A DNA stretch of 35,532 nt from Nitrospira sp. Lineage in GTDB: Bacteria; UBA10199; SBBF01. Shown one piece after another: positions 15,009 to 21,855 of this stretch. How positions within the stretch are numbered: position 1 is the stretch's first letter; each line of letters begins with the position of its first letter. The notes under the pieces were generated by a model. That model saw only the letters and a program-made list of their open reading frames with translations. It did not search any database and had not been told where the DNA came from. The translations under genes and the position numbers were made by a program. The DNA lies in contig SBBF01000067.1 in NCBI GenBank assembly GCA_005240075.1, positions 1-35,532 on the forward strand. The letters are read 5' to 3'.

Positions 15009-16100
15009 TCAGGCATAAAGATGGAGCTGGCGGTAAAATGAATCACGTTGGACGGGAATTCTTCCAGCTTCTCTGATTAATCTAAGAATGTTTTGTTCCG
15101 GAAGTTCCTGCGGACTTAAGCCCCCCGCCATGTGAGTGATATTTTCCTCAATCACCGTTCCATGAATATCATCCGCTCCAAAATTTTGTCCTAACTGCGC
15201 CATCTCCACTCCCGACATAATCCAGTAAGCCTTGATGTGGGAAATATTGTCAAAGAAAATTCGGGAAATGGCGAGAGTTTTTAGATCGTCAATCCCTAAA
15301 GTGTAGCCCGCTGATTCATAGGCGGTATCTTTCGGATTGAAAGCAAGAGGAATAAAAGACAAGAACCCTCCCGTCTCGTCCTGCAGTCGGCGAATGAGGC
15401 TCATATGAAAAACCCGATCTTCAAGGCTTTCAATGTGGCCATAGAGCATGGTAGCATTGCTCTTTAACCCCAGCCGGTGAGCCCTCCGGTGGGTGTCGAT
15501 CCAAAATTCAGCCGGTCCCTTGGGACCGCAAATCTCTTTTCGTACTTCGGGAGCCAAAATCTCGGCCCCTCCTCCCGGAAGCGAATCAAGGCCTGCCTCC
15601 ATCAATTCAGCCAAAACATCTTCTTCGGTTTTTTTGAATTTTTTTGAAAAATAGCGGATCTCAGCCGCCGTAAAGGCTTTGAGATGAATGGAACGATTTT
15701 CTTTTTTTAATTCCTTCAACATCGAAATGTAGAATTCCCAGGGGTGCGTCGGATGAAAGCCCCCCACGATGTGAAGCTCGGTGATTCCCTGCGGCAGGGC
15801 TTCTTTCATTTTTTGAACGATCTGATCGATACTGAATTCAAAAACCCCTTCTTGATTTGCTTTGCGGGCAAAAGCACAAAACTTGCAGCTCAACACGCAG
15901 AGATTGGAATAGTCGATATGCCGGTTTTTGATAAAATAAGTTTTTAAACCGTGCAAACGTTCTCGGATTGAATTGGCCAGTTCCCCCAATCCCAGAAGAT
16001 CATCAGATTCAAAAAGGGCGAGTGCCTCGTTTTCAGTAATGCGGTCTCTTTTGGAAATTTTTTTTTCAATGGAATGAAAAATCGAAGTCACGACAGTCAT
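15009..16100 (-). CDS. mqnE: Aminofutalosine synthase, radical SAM (menaquinone biosynthesis)
   Basis: MqnE joins SAM-derived adenosyl radical chemistry to 3-[(1-carboxyvinyl)oxy]benzoate, giving 6-amino-6-deoxyfutalosine in the futalosine menaquinone pathway. The 4Fe-4S motif CVLSCKFCAF (CxxxCxxC) is intact and preceded by the family sequence NRHIDYSNL. Further signatures are LHIVGGFHPTHPWEFY, SLPGGGAEILAPEVRKEICG, SNATMLYGHIES, DETGGFLSFIPLAFNP and FGADDIHGTVIEE, which favour MqnE over MqnC and CofH. ATG 16100 lies just after the stop of the upstream gene. An in-frame ATG at 16133 would add 11 residues and overlap that gene by 31 bp. Other mqn genes lie outside the window. Confidence 0.94.
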   Translation of the reverse strand: MTVVTSIFHSIEKKISKRDRITENEALALFESDDLLGLGELANSIRERLHGLKTYFIKNRHIDYSNLCVLSCKFCAFARKANQEGVFEFSIDQIVQKMKEALPQGITELHIVGGFHPTHPWEFYISMLKELKKENRSIHLKAFTAAEIRYFSKKFKKTEEDVLAELMEAGLDSLPGGGAEILAPEVRKEICGPKGPAEFWIDTHRRAHRLGLKSNATMLYGHIESLEDRVFHMSLIRRLQDETGGFLSFIPLAFNPKDTAYESAGYTLGIDDLKTLAISRIFFDNISHIKAYWIMSGVEMAQLGQNFGADDIHGTVIEENITHMAGGLSPQELPEQNILRLIREAGRIPVQRDSFYRQLHLYA

Positions 16101-16102
16101 CT

Positions 16103-16831
16103 TTAATGAAGAACTTTTATTTCGGGATTCCATCTGTAGAGAGCATCAAAACTCTTTTTTTCCAGGAGAGAAATCTGTTTTTCGATGAAGTGCATGATTT
16201 TTTTGATCCGCTCTTTTCGTTCCACCGTTTCCAGAAAGACCTGTTTTTCGTCTCCCGATGGGAGAAAAGAAGCGGCAATAAAATCAGCCAGATAGTGGGG
16301 GCGGGTAAAACAATCGACATACTTGATATAGGAATCGTCCAGTTCCGGAATTAAAAAAACCCACCGTTTGGCCAACTGGCAGAGCTCCTCATGACATTTT
16401 TTTTCTTCTGCCTCACTTTGAAAAGGAACGTCGGGAACCGGTTCCCCCAGAGCCTTGATGTAAGGCTCCTTCTGGAGGAAACGAACAATTTTGAGTCTTT
16501 TCCTCCCTTCCACAAAGATATCTTTTCTTCCATCCGGAAAGGAATTCACCAGATTAGCTTTTCCCGCTCCACAAATCATGCTGGGAAGAAGCTCCCCATT
16601 CGATTGGAGACGCCCCAGGCTCATGGCCACCGGGAGGTTCTGGTTTAAAATATCATCCGCCATGATTTTGTACCGTTCTTCAAAAATAGGGAGCGGCAAC
16701 AGAGTCCCCGGAAAGAGCACAACATGAGGGAGGGGAAAAACACAAACCTCCTCCACGGCGTTTTGCTTGGCCTCCAGATTATCGTTTGTCTTGATAGACA
16801 AAAGATCTTTAAACCATCGAAAGTCCATCAT
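16103..16831 (-). CDS. Lon N-terminal (substrate-binding) domain protein
   Basis: 242 residues. VCVFPLPHVVLFPGTLLPLPIFEERYKIM is followed by VAMSLGR, CGAGKA, DIFVEGRKRLKIV. This is the PUA-like LAN/Lon-N domain without any ATPase or protease domain. Such stand-alone proteins are widespread but poorly characterised, and may bind peptides or partners. The rest is helical and charged. ATG codons at 16831 and 16828 are adjacent; the promoter at 16843-16871 places the transcript start only about five bases upstream, and no Shine-Dalgarno is seen. It is co-transcribed with mqnE. Confidence 0.88.
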   Translation of the reverse strand: MMDFRWFKDLLSIKTNDNLEAKQNAVEEVCVFPLPHVVLFPGTLLPLPIFEERYKIMADDILNQNLPVAMSLGRLQSNGELLPSMICGAGKANLVNSFPDGRKDIFVEGRKRLKIVRFLQKEPYIKALGEPVPDVPFQSEAEEKKCHEELCQLAKRWVFLIPELDDSYIKYVDCFTRPHYLADFIAASFLPSGDEKQVFLETVERKERIKKIMHFIEKQISLLEKKSFDALYRWNPEIKVLH

Positions 16832-16842
16832 TTAAGGATTTG

Positions 16843-16871
16843 CTATAACCTTCCGGCAAAAGAGCTGTCAA
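16843..16871 (-). promoter_or_regulatory. Sigma-70-like promoter of the Lon-domain/mqnE operon
   Basis: On the minus strand TTGACA (16871-16866), 17-base spacer, TTATAG (16848-16843). The predicted start site is around 16836, five bases before ATG 16831, so the leader is very short. Confidence 0.65.
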
Positions 16872-16896
16872 GGGGAAAGCCAATTAATCCTTTCTC

Positions 16897-16921
16897 TGAT
16901 CATCTCCAAAATATTTTAACC
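16897..16921. repeat. 25-bp direct repeat, left copy (flanks ATPase gene)
   Basis: TGATCATCTCCAAAATATTT continuing TAACC is identical to 18290-18314. The right copy is the 3' end of the PIN toxin gene, including its stop codon. Here, read on the minus strand, the same last residues (VKIFWR, stop) are encoded without the rest of the gene. Confidence 0.9.
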
Positions 16922-16931
16922 TTTGAGAATG

Positions 16932-18194
16932 TTAAAATACGAGGTTGAAGGGCAAAAACCAGATTTTTTTGTCCAAAACAGTGGGAGTCGATTTTTCAGG
17001 TCCCAAAACAAGGGCCAGACTGCTCTTATTCTCATTCACGAATTTTTTCAAGATTCGCCAATCATGGGAAGCGGGCACTTCCGAAGGGTAAAATTTGAGC
17101 GCCACGGACTGTCCCCCCTTTTTGAAAATCCAGGGAATATCAGCACCATCGCGGTTGCGATAAAAATACCAGAAAATGGCATCATCGAAATCACTTATCT
17201 GGGAACGAAATTCCTGCGTCAACAGCAAGTGAACAGCTTTGATGTCGGATAAACAGTTGTCTTGTTCCTGGCCTGTCAGATATCCCCATAAACCCGAATC
17301 CTTCCATTCCACCTGAGATTTTCGAATCGCTTTTTGAGAGCGAATATCGGGAGGAATCATATCCACCAAAGCTAAAATCTCCAGAGTACGCAATAAACGC
17401 CTGGCCATCAGGGGAGTCAGGGAAGACTTGATCGCACTATCGGAAAGGATGACCTCATTACCTTGAGCCAAAGCCAGTTCTTTCAGGAATGACAGGCCTT
17501 GCCTGAAGGATAAAGAAAACAGGCTCGGTTCAACCAAAACAACGTCGCGGGTCAAGAGCGTTTCAAAATAGGCTTCAAACCACATTTTTCTTTTTTGACT
17601 ATCCCGGGCAAAACAGGGAACCGGAAGCCCCCCGCAAACCAGCAAGCGAGATAGTTGGCGAGGAGAGGTATACTTAAGTTTCCTCTTGAATTGATCAAAC
17701 AAAGAATGTTCTGAACTGCCATGATGCGATCCGGAGAGGGCATGAAAAGCTTCCTTTAAAAAAACAGATTTTTCAATCTGCAAAGCTTCAGCCAGGGAAA
17801 AAGGAAGGAGTTCTTTCATAACAATCCGGCCGGTCAGAGATTCCCTGATTTCTTTTTTAAGGGTAAACCGGACTGAACCTGTCAGCAGAAAACGTCCTGG
17901 TTTTCTTTTAATCCCGATCAGATCCTTCATGATCGAAAAAATTTGGGGAGCTTTTTGAGCTTCATCGATTGTCAAAAGAGAATCGCGCTGGAGAAATTGG
18001 GCTGGAGTTTCCCTGGCTCTTTGGAGGATGATTTCCCTGTCAAAGGTTTCAAATTCTCCCTTTAAGGCATCGGTCAATTCCTTGACAAGCGTTGTCTTCC
18101 CAACCTGACGCAGACCAAATAAACCCACAACCGGCGACCAGGAAAGAGCGGATCTGATCACCGGCTCCAAAAAACGTTTTCTGGAATGGGGCAT
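16932..18194 (-). CDS. P-loop ATPase with DUF4143-type C-terminal domain
   Basis: 420 residues. The N-terminal AAA-type ATPase has Walker A GLRQVGKTTL (about residues 26-35), Walker B SLLTIDEAQKAP and a sensor-like FLLTGSVRF, then LTGRIVMKELLPFSLAE. This is the usual order in the ATPase/DUF4143 family. The C-terminal part (about 210-420) has FEAYFETLLTRDVV and then IFWYFYRNRDGADIPWIF, similar to the nuclease-like DUF4143 end, in which the normal E-(V/I)-D is A-D. Function is not established for this family. It has its own promoter over an inverted-repeat operator, appears leaderless, and is bracketed by 25-bp direct repeats beside a toxin-antitoxin pair, so it looks like an acquired module. 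Confidence 0.88.
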   Translation of the reverse strand: MPHSRKRFLEPVIRSALSWSPVVGLFGLRQVGKTTLVKELTDALKGEFETFDREIILQRARETPAQFLQRDSLLTIDEAQKAPQIFSIMKDLIGIKRKPGRFLLTGSVRFTLKKEIRESLTGRIVMKELLPFSLAEALQIEKSVFLKEAFHALSGSHHGSSEHSLFDQFKRKLKYTSPRQLSRLLVCGGLPVPCFARDSQKRKMWFEAYFETLLTRDVVLVEPSLFSLSFRQGLSFLKELALAQGNEVILSDSAIKSSLTPLMARRLLRTLEILALVDMIPPDIRSQKAIRKSQVEWKDSGLWGYLTGQEQDNCLSDIKAVHLLLTQEFRSQISDFDDAIFWYFYRNRDGADIPWIFKKGGQSVALKFYPSEVPASHDWRILKKFVNENKSSLALVLGPEKSTPTVLDKKIWFLPFNLVF

Positions 18195-18199
18195 GAGGT

Positions 18200-18245
18200 A
18201 TAGTAACAGACGTTTTGATGTTTATCAATAACAAAACGTCTGTTA
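18200..18245 (-). promoter_or_regulatory. Promoter and 14-bp inverted-repeat operator of the ATPase gene
   Basis: A perfect inverted repeat, TAACAGACGTTTTG (18204-18217) and CAAAACGTCTGTTA (18232-18245), with a 14-base spacer. On the minus strand TTGATA lies in the spacer, then 17 bases, then TACTAT (18205-18200). The ATG is five bases after the -10, so the mRNA should be leaderless. A dimeric repressor binding both arms would cover the whole promoter. Confidence 0.75.
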
Positions 18246-18289
18246 ATAAAATCCGGTACAAGCCGCGATTCATTCAGTGAGCCTCTCTT

Positions 18290-18314
18290 TGATCATCTCC
18301 AAAATATTTTAACC
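18290..18314. repeat. 25-bp direct repeat, right copy (3' end of PIN gene)
   Basis: Identical to 16897-16921. It contains the last seven codons and the stop codon of the PIN toxin gene. The two copies are 1393 bp apart and enclose the ATPase gene with its promoter. Confidence 0.9.
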
Positions 18315-18706
18315 CTGTATTTTTTGATCAGGGAATCCTGAGTGACAAGAAGCGCCTTGTTTGCCAGGGCCTGAACGATGAGCAGGCGGTCAAAGGGATC
18401 TTTATGATGAGGGGGAAGCAGGGTTGAATCAATCATTTCATCCGGACTTGGAGAAACAAGTCTCACATGAGAGTGTTTGAGAACTTGTTCTTTCCAAAGC
18501 TGAATATTGGCGATTGAAATACGGCCTGACCTGGCGAGCAAACCAAACTCCCAGAAGGAAATCGAGGAAACCAGTACTTTTCCCAGAAGAACCTGTTCGT
18601 CAAAAAATGAAACAAAAGAAGATGAAACCTTATCCCGAGTGACCCATTGAAAAAGGGCATGGGTATCCAAAAGATACAAATCGTTTTCTAAATGTGATTT
18701 TTCCAC
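18293..18706 (-). CDS. PIN-domain toxin (VapC-like ribonuclease)
   Basis: A toxin-antitoxin ribonuclease of about 137 residues. The four acidic positions of PIN nucleases are visible: Asp in LYLLDTHALFQWV, Glu in SSISFWEFGLL, Asp in HHKDPFDRLLIVQA, and Asp in LLVTQDSLI. The open frame extends back to TTG 18784, but the sequence before residue ~30 is just the overlap with the antitoxin. GTG 18706, giving VEKSHLENDLYLLD, is the most plausible start. It overlaps the antitoxin by 19 bp; no clear Shine-Dalgarno is seen, so translation is probably coupled. The final codons form one copy of the 25-bp repeat. Confidence 0.85.
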   Translation of the reverse strand: MEKSHLENDLYLLDTHALFQWVTRDKVSSSFVSFFDEQVLLGKVLVSSISFWEFGLLARSGRISIANIQLWKEQVLKHSHVRLVSPSPDEMIDSTLLPPHHKDPFDRLLIVQALANKALLVTQDSLIKKYRVKIFWR

Positions 18707-18915
18707 GCGTCGTGCAAAGGTGAGAAGGTTTGCCTGATTTTTCCGGCTTTTCTTTTTAATTTGACCGTCACTTTTTCCCGCCAATCGGATTTTTTGAGGG
18801 GAATGATTTGACCCACGGGCCTTCCCTTGAGTTCAATGGTTACCGCCTCCCCTTTTTGGACATGGCCCAAGACCTCGAAAAGATGGTTTCTTACATGTGT
18901 GGCCGTTGCTCTCAT
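18688..18915 (-). CDS. Phd/YefM-family antitoxin
   Basis: About 75 residues: MRATATHVRNHLFEVLGHVQ, then KGEAVTIELKGRPVGQIIPL. This is the Phd/YefM DNA-binding fold, followed by a basic C-terminal tail that would bind the PIN toxin. The open frame extends to 18945, but the promoter's -10 lies inside that extension, so ATG 18915 is the likely start. The operator overlaps this ATG. By family it represses its own promoter, alone and with the toxin. Confidence 0.87.
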   Translation of the reverse strand: MRATATHVRNHLFEVLGHVQKGEAVTIELKGRPVGQIIPLKKSDWREKVTVKLKRKAGKIRQTFSPLHDAWKNHI

Positions 18916-18933
18916 AATGTACATGTACATTAT
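18914..18933. promoter_or_regulatory. 20-bp perfect palindromic operator of the Phd/PIN operon
   Basis: ATAATGTACATGTACATTAT is a perfect palindrome. It overlaps the -10 hexamer, the predicted transcription start and the first two bases of the antitoxin start codon. This is the expected location for autoregulation by a Phd-type dimer. Confidence 0.85.
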
Positions 18934-18956
18934 ATTTAAAGGCATGTTATTGTCAA
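18929..18956 (-). promoter_or_regulatory. Consensus sigma-70 promoter of the Phd/PIN operon
   Basis: On the minus strand TTGACA (18956-18951), 16-base spacer, TATAAT (18934-18929); both hexamers match consensus exactly. The start site falls about seven bases before ATG 18915, giving an almost leaderless mRNA. Such a strong promoter fits tight autorepression. Confidence 0.85.
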
Positions 18957-19111
18957 GAGCAACAACATAAATCCTGATTACAAGAATTGAGCAATAAATT
19001 GGGATCCATCCAGAATCGGCAGGTCTGCCAGAAATATTTTTTTCACAGACGGTATTTGTCCTTTAATGCTTTATACGTATTGTCAATTCTGTGGGCCTGT
19101 CAATGAATCAA

Positions 19112-20980
19112 TTAAAGGCGCGCGAATCGAACGGCGGCCGGCAATCCTGATCCGGCTCTGACGGGGAAAACGCCTCGGTGAGCTCTTCCTCCCAGCGTTA
19201 TCGAGGTGGTGCCTGGAGAAACAGGATCACTATGGTCAGCACCAAACGCATCTTCATCAAGAGAAACAGATAACACTCCATCTCCTCCTCCCCCTCCTCC
19301 CGAACTCCCTGATGTGGGAGCAGGATCACTGTTGCCAAGGACTTCGGTAAACAAACCACCAATCGCTTCTCCGCGTGCAATCGCGTCGTTCCAGCTTCTT
19401 TTTCCATACCGGTCACTGTAAACTTGAGGAGGAATTCCCTTCAACTGGGCTTCGAACCATTCTTTCCGGACTCTCTCCCCGACGATCCGGGTTAACTCGG
19501 AGGCCTTGTCATCATCAAGGCCCAAGGCATTATAAAGAACAATAGTCGCTCCCATCCGATTGATGGCGGAATCGTTGGGGATAAAAATGTTGAGCTGGAG
19601 GGCCCTTCTGGCAACGGGGAGATAAGAACCGGCCTCATCAAGCGCCAGCATGTTGTTGGCGCCTCCGATTACAGCCTGAACTCCCATTCTTTTCAAGGCA
19701 TCCAAAACCTTCAGTGTGATCGGATGGGGACCGGCGTTGGGAGAAAGAATACCGATGTTCCCAACCTCCCTTTTCTGCATCGCCACATCCATGCATTCCA
19801 CCAGTCCATCGGCAATTTCAAAACCAAAGTTCCTTGCCCGTCCTTCCATCAAGGCTATCGCTGTATTGTCATACCCCAGAGCCCGGGCCGCCTTTCTATC
19901 CCAAACCAAAATTGCCGTTTGACCGGCCCGATCCAGTGCTCCTTTTGCTGCTCCCAACTTTCCTAAATCGGGGTCAGAAATTCCGGCAATCATCAAATTA
20001 TCCTGGATAGCCCTCTGAAGGACTCGCTGGCCCACTCCTCCATGCCCCTGAATAAAGATGGGACTTCTATTTGAACCGGTCACATGTCGGAGACCGACCT
20101 TGATTCCTTCATAAACCCCGTCGCCGGTATAGTCAGAAGGAGGTCTTCCACTGACCAACTCATGAGCAAAAGGAGAACCGGCCATATGAAAGGGAGCCTC
20201 CATTGCAAAATAATCGGCCCACTGAGGGGGCTGTGTCTTATCAGATGCTACCCCCATGTTTTGATCGGGTCCTGAAATATAGGCTCCAGTTGCCAGAGTT
20301 GCTTGAGCGAGCATTCTGATGGCTTCAATTTTCAGAGTTTCATCATCGGGGGGATGAATTAAAATAGCCTTATTCCCCCCCACACCGTTTAGTGGAGCTC
20401 CAATCTTGCCAAGCCCTTCATCAATAAATCTCCATTTCGGAGTCATAGCCATCCCCTTGCCTGCTACCGCCACAGCGGCTCCCATCAAAATAACAGATGC
20501 TCTTTGATCCGGTGTTAACGTTTCCAAATCAAACTCTTCCGCTCCTTCACCAACAGCCCGGACGCCAAACGATCCCATCAGAGGAGCCAGGTCAGCCGGC
20601 TCAGCTTCCATTTGTGGAAAAGCCATCGTGCCTCCTAGCCCATGCCAAGAACCTTCTCCGTAAATACTCCATGGATTTCGCATAAGACCATGATGAAAAA
20701 CAAGGCCGTAAGAATCAATGCTCGGTCTGGCAACAAAAAGAACTCCCAGAGCGTTGTTCCAAACGGGAGCCATGCGTGCACCGATAATGCCAGGAAACTG
20801 GGAGGGGTTGGATAGCCAGGCAACATACGTGTCATGACCAATTAAAAAGGGATCAAAACCATCGGCGGGGTTTCTCATCCTGGCCATAAATCCAGGTTCA
20901 GGAGCCTGGGATGAATAACGAAAACGATTGATCAATTCTTGAACAGGACCTGCAACACGCACTCTTTCTGTATTAGACAT
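19112..20980 (-). CDS. Glu/Leu/Phe/Val dehydrogenase-superfamily protein, long divergent form
   Basis: 622 residues from ATG 20980, which has GGGAGG upstream; an in-frame start at 21010 is less likely. The amino-acid dehydrogenase pattern is present. HGLGGTMAFP is followed by LNGVGGNKAIL (Lys204 at the catalytic-lysine position), ISGPDQNMG (Asp239), the Rossmann motif IFIQGHGGVGQRV (312-317), ILSPNAGPHPIT, IGGANNML, and NIFIPNDSAINRMG. The last replaces the usual APDYVINAGG. It is far longer than leucine dehydrogenase (about 360), with an N-terminal extension and inserts (roughly 120-170 and 250-300). A Gly/Ser linker (557-568) leads to a tail ending VRAGSGLPAAVRFARL. Substrate is unknown; oxidative deamination is only a family-based guess. 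It is monocistronic. Confidence 0.7.
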   Translation of the reverse strand: MSNTERVRVAGPVQELINRFRYSSQAPEPGFMARMRNPADGFDPFLIGHDTYVAWLSNPSQFPGIIGARMAPVWNNALGVLFVARPSIDSYGLVFHHGLMRNPWSIYGEGSWHGLGGTMAFPQMEAEPADLAPLMGSFGVRAVGEGAEEFDLETLTPDQRASVILMGAAVAVAGKGMAMTPKWRFIDEGLGKIGAPLNGVGGNKAILIHPPDDETLKIEAIRMLAQATLATGAYISGPDQNMGVASDKTQPPQWADYFAMEAPFHMAGSPFAHELVSGRPPSDYTGDGVYEGIKVGLRHVTGSNRSPIFIQGHGGVGQRVLQRAIQDNLMIAGISDPDLGKLGAAKGALDRAGQTAILVWDRKAARALGYDNTAIALMEGRARNFGFEIADGLVECMDVAMQKREVGNIGILSPNAGPHPITLKVLDALKRMGVQAVIGGANNMLALDEAGSYLPVARRALQLNIFIPNDSAINRMGATIVLYNALGLDDDKASELTRIVGERVRKEWFEAQLKGIPPQVYSDRYGKRSWNDAIARGEAIGGLFTEVLGNSDPAPTSGSSGGGGGGDGVLSVSLDEDAFGADHSDPVSPGTTSITLGGRAHRGVFPVRAGSGLPAAVRFARL

Positions 20981-21257
20981 AATATACCCTCCCTCAAATG
21001 AAGAAAGCACTGCTTAAGACATGAGTTCATATCCCGGAACAGGACTTTCAAGAATAATTTTTTAACAAAAAAATCGAAATGACTGACTGGAAGGCCCCTG
21101 AACACTCATCTTTCAATAAAGACCTGCTTAAACCAATCTCCCAGGGGGGTTGTCAAGCAGAAAGAGAGCTCTTTTCATGGTTTGACAAGCTCACCATGTC
21201 CATTTTAATAAAAATACACCCGCACTCAAACCGGAAGAACATCAAAAAAATAAAATC
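20981..21257. other. Intergenic region without a recognised gene
   Basis: This separates the dehydrogenase-like gene from the AbrB antitoxin. It contains a nested inverted repeat, TTGTCAA (21150-21156) and TTGACAA (21182-21188) around AAAGAG-AG-CTCTTT. A 69-codon frame at 21079-21288 has no Shine-Dalgarno and runs across the downstream promoter, so it is not called. Confidence 0.5.
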
Positions 21258-21284
21258 TTTACAATCGATAAAATATCATATAAT
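21258..21284 (+). promoter_or_regulatory. Candidate promoter of the AbrB/RelE operon
   Basis: TTTACA (21258-21263), 15-base spacer, TATAAT (21279-21284). The spacer is short. AAATATCAT occurs on both sides of the -10 (21271 and 21295), and CATATAAT-GTA-ATTATG forms a partial inverted repeat, suggesting an operator for the AbrB-type antitoxin. Confidence 0.45.
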
Positions 21285-21306
21285 GTAATTATGTAAATAT
21301 CATTTT

Positions 21307-21582
21307 ATGACTTCTTTAGCTCGAGTCTTAAGAAACTATCAAATCACCCTCCCTAAGCCTTTCCGGGACAAATTAAGGGTCAAAGAGGGGGATCTGGTGA
21401 AAATTGAAGAAACTAAGGGAGGGCTTTTTATGACCCCTGTTGAAACGATTGACCGGGATCAAACCTGGTTTTGGACTCCCCAATGGCAAAAGGGGGAAAA
21501 AAAGGTGGACCAAGAACTGAAAAAAGGAAAAGTGAAAACTTTTAAAAATGCCGAGGAACTGATCAAGGAACTTAAGAAATAA
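21307..21582 (+). CDS. AbrB/MazE-type (SpoVT-AbrB) antitoxin
   Basis: 91 residues. The N-terminal swapped-hairpin domain reads ARVLRNYQITLPKPFRDKLR, then VKEGDLVKIEETKGGLFM, typical of SpoVT/AbrB DNA-binding antitoxins. The C-terminal half is Lys/Glu-rich (KKVDQELKKGKVKTFKNAEELI), as expected of a toxin-binding tail. No Shine-Dalgarno precedes ATG 21307. The toxin gene begins 12 bases after the stop. Confidence 0.85.
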   Translation: MTSLARVLRNYQITLPKPFRDKLRVKEGDLVKIEETKGGLFMTPVETIDRDQTWFWTPQWQKGEKKVDQELKKGKVKTFKNAEELIKELKK

Positions 21583-21594
21583 TTCCTCTCTCCA

Positions 21595-21855
21595 TTGATT
21601 ATTCAACGTGCCAACCATTTTAAAAAATGCTTTAAAAAACTACCTCGGGAGATTCAGGAGCAATTTTTTGAGAAGATCAAACTCCTTGTTTCTTCCAATC
21701 TGACTCACCCTTCCCTTCGAGTTAAAAAAATGAAAGGGACAGAACGGGTCTGGGAAGCCAGTATTACCATGAACTATCGAATCACCTTTGAGATAATGGA
21801 AGGGGGGATCTTTCTTCGAAAGATCGGAACCCATGACGTTTTAAACAACCCCTAG
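21595..21855 (+). CDS. RelE/ParE-superfamily toxin (mRNA interferase-like)
   Basis: 86 residues: FKKCFKKLPREIQEQFFEKI, then NLTHPSLRVKKMKGTERVWEASITMNYRITFEI, and a final strand IFLRKIGTHDVLNN. This is the RelE/YafQ fold, ending in the usual G-x-H-D-V. Its position directly after an AbrB antitoxin supports the call. The start is TTG 21595 with no strong Shine-Dalgarno, consistent with coupling and low toxin output. Its stop overlaps the convergent era stop by 3 bp. Confidence 0.85.
   Translation: MIIQRANHFKKCFKKLPREIQEQFFEKIKLLVSSNLTHPSLRVKKMKGTERVWEASITMNYRITFEIMEGGIFLRKIGTHDVLNNP

Noticed and set aside
21079-21288. 69-codon plus frame before the AbrB antitoxin
   Set aside because: No Shine-Dalgarno, no family resemblance, and it crosses the -35/-10 of the following operon.
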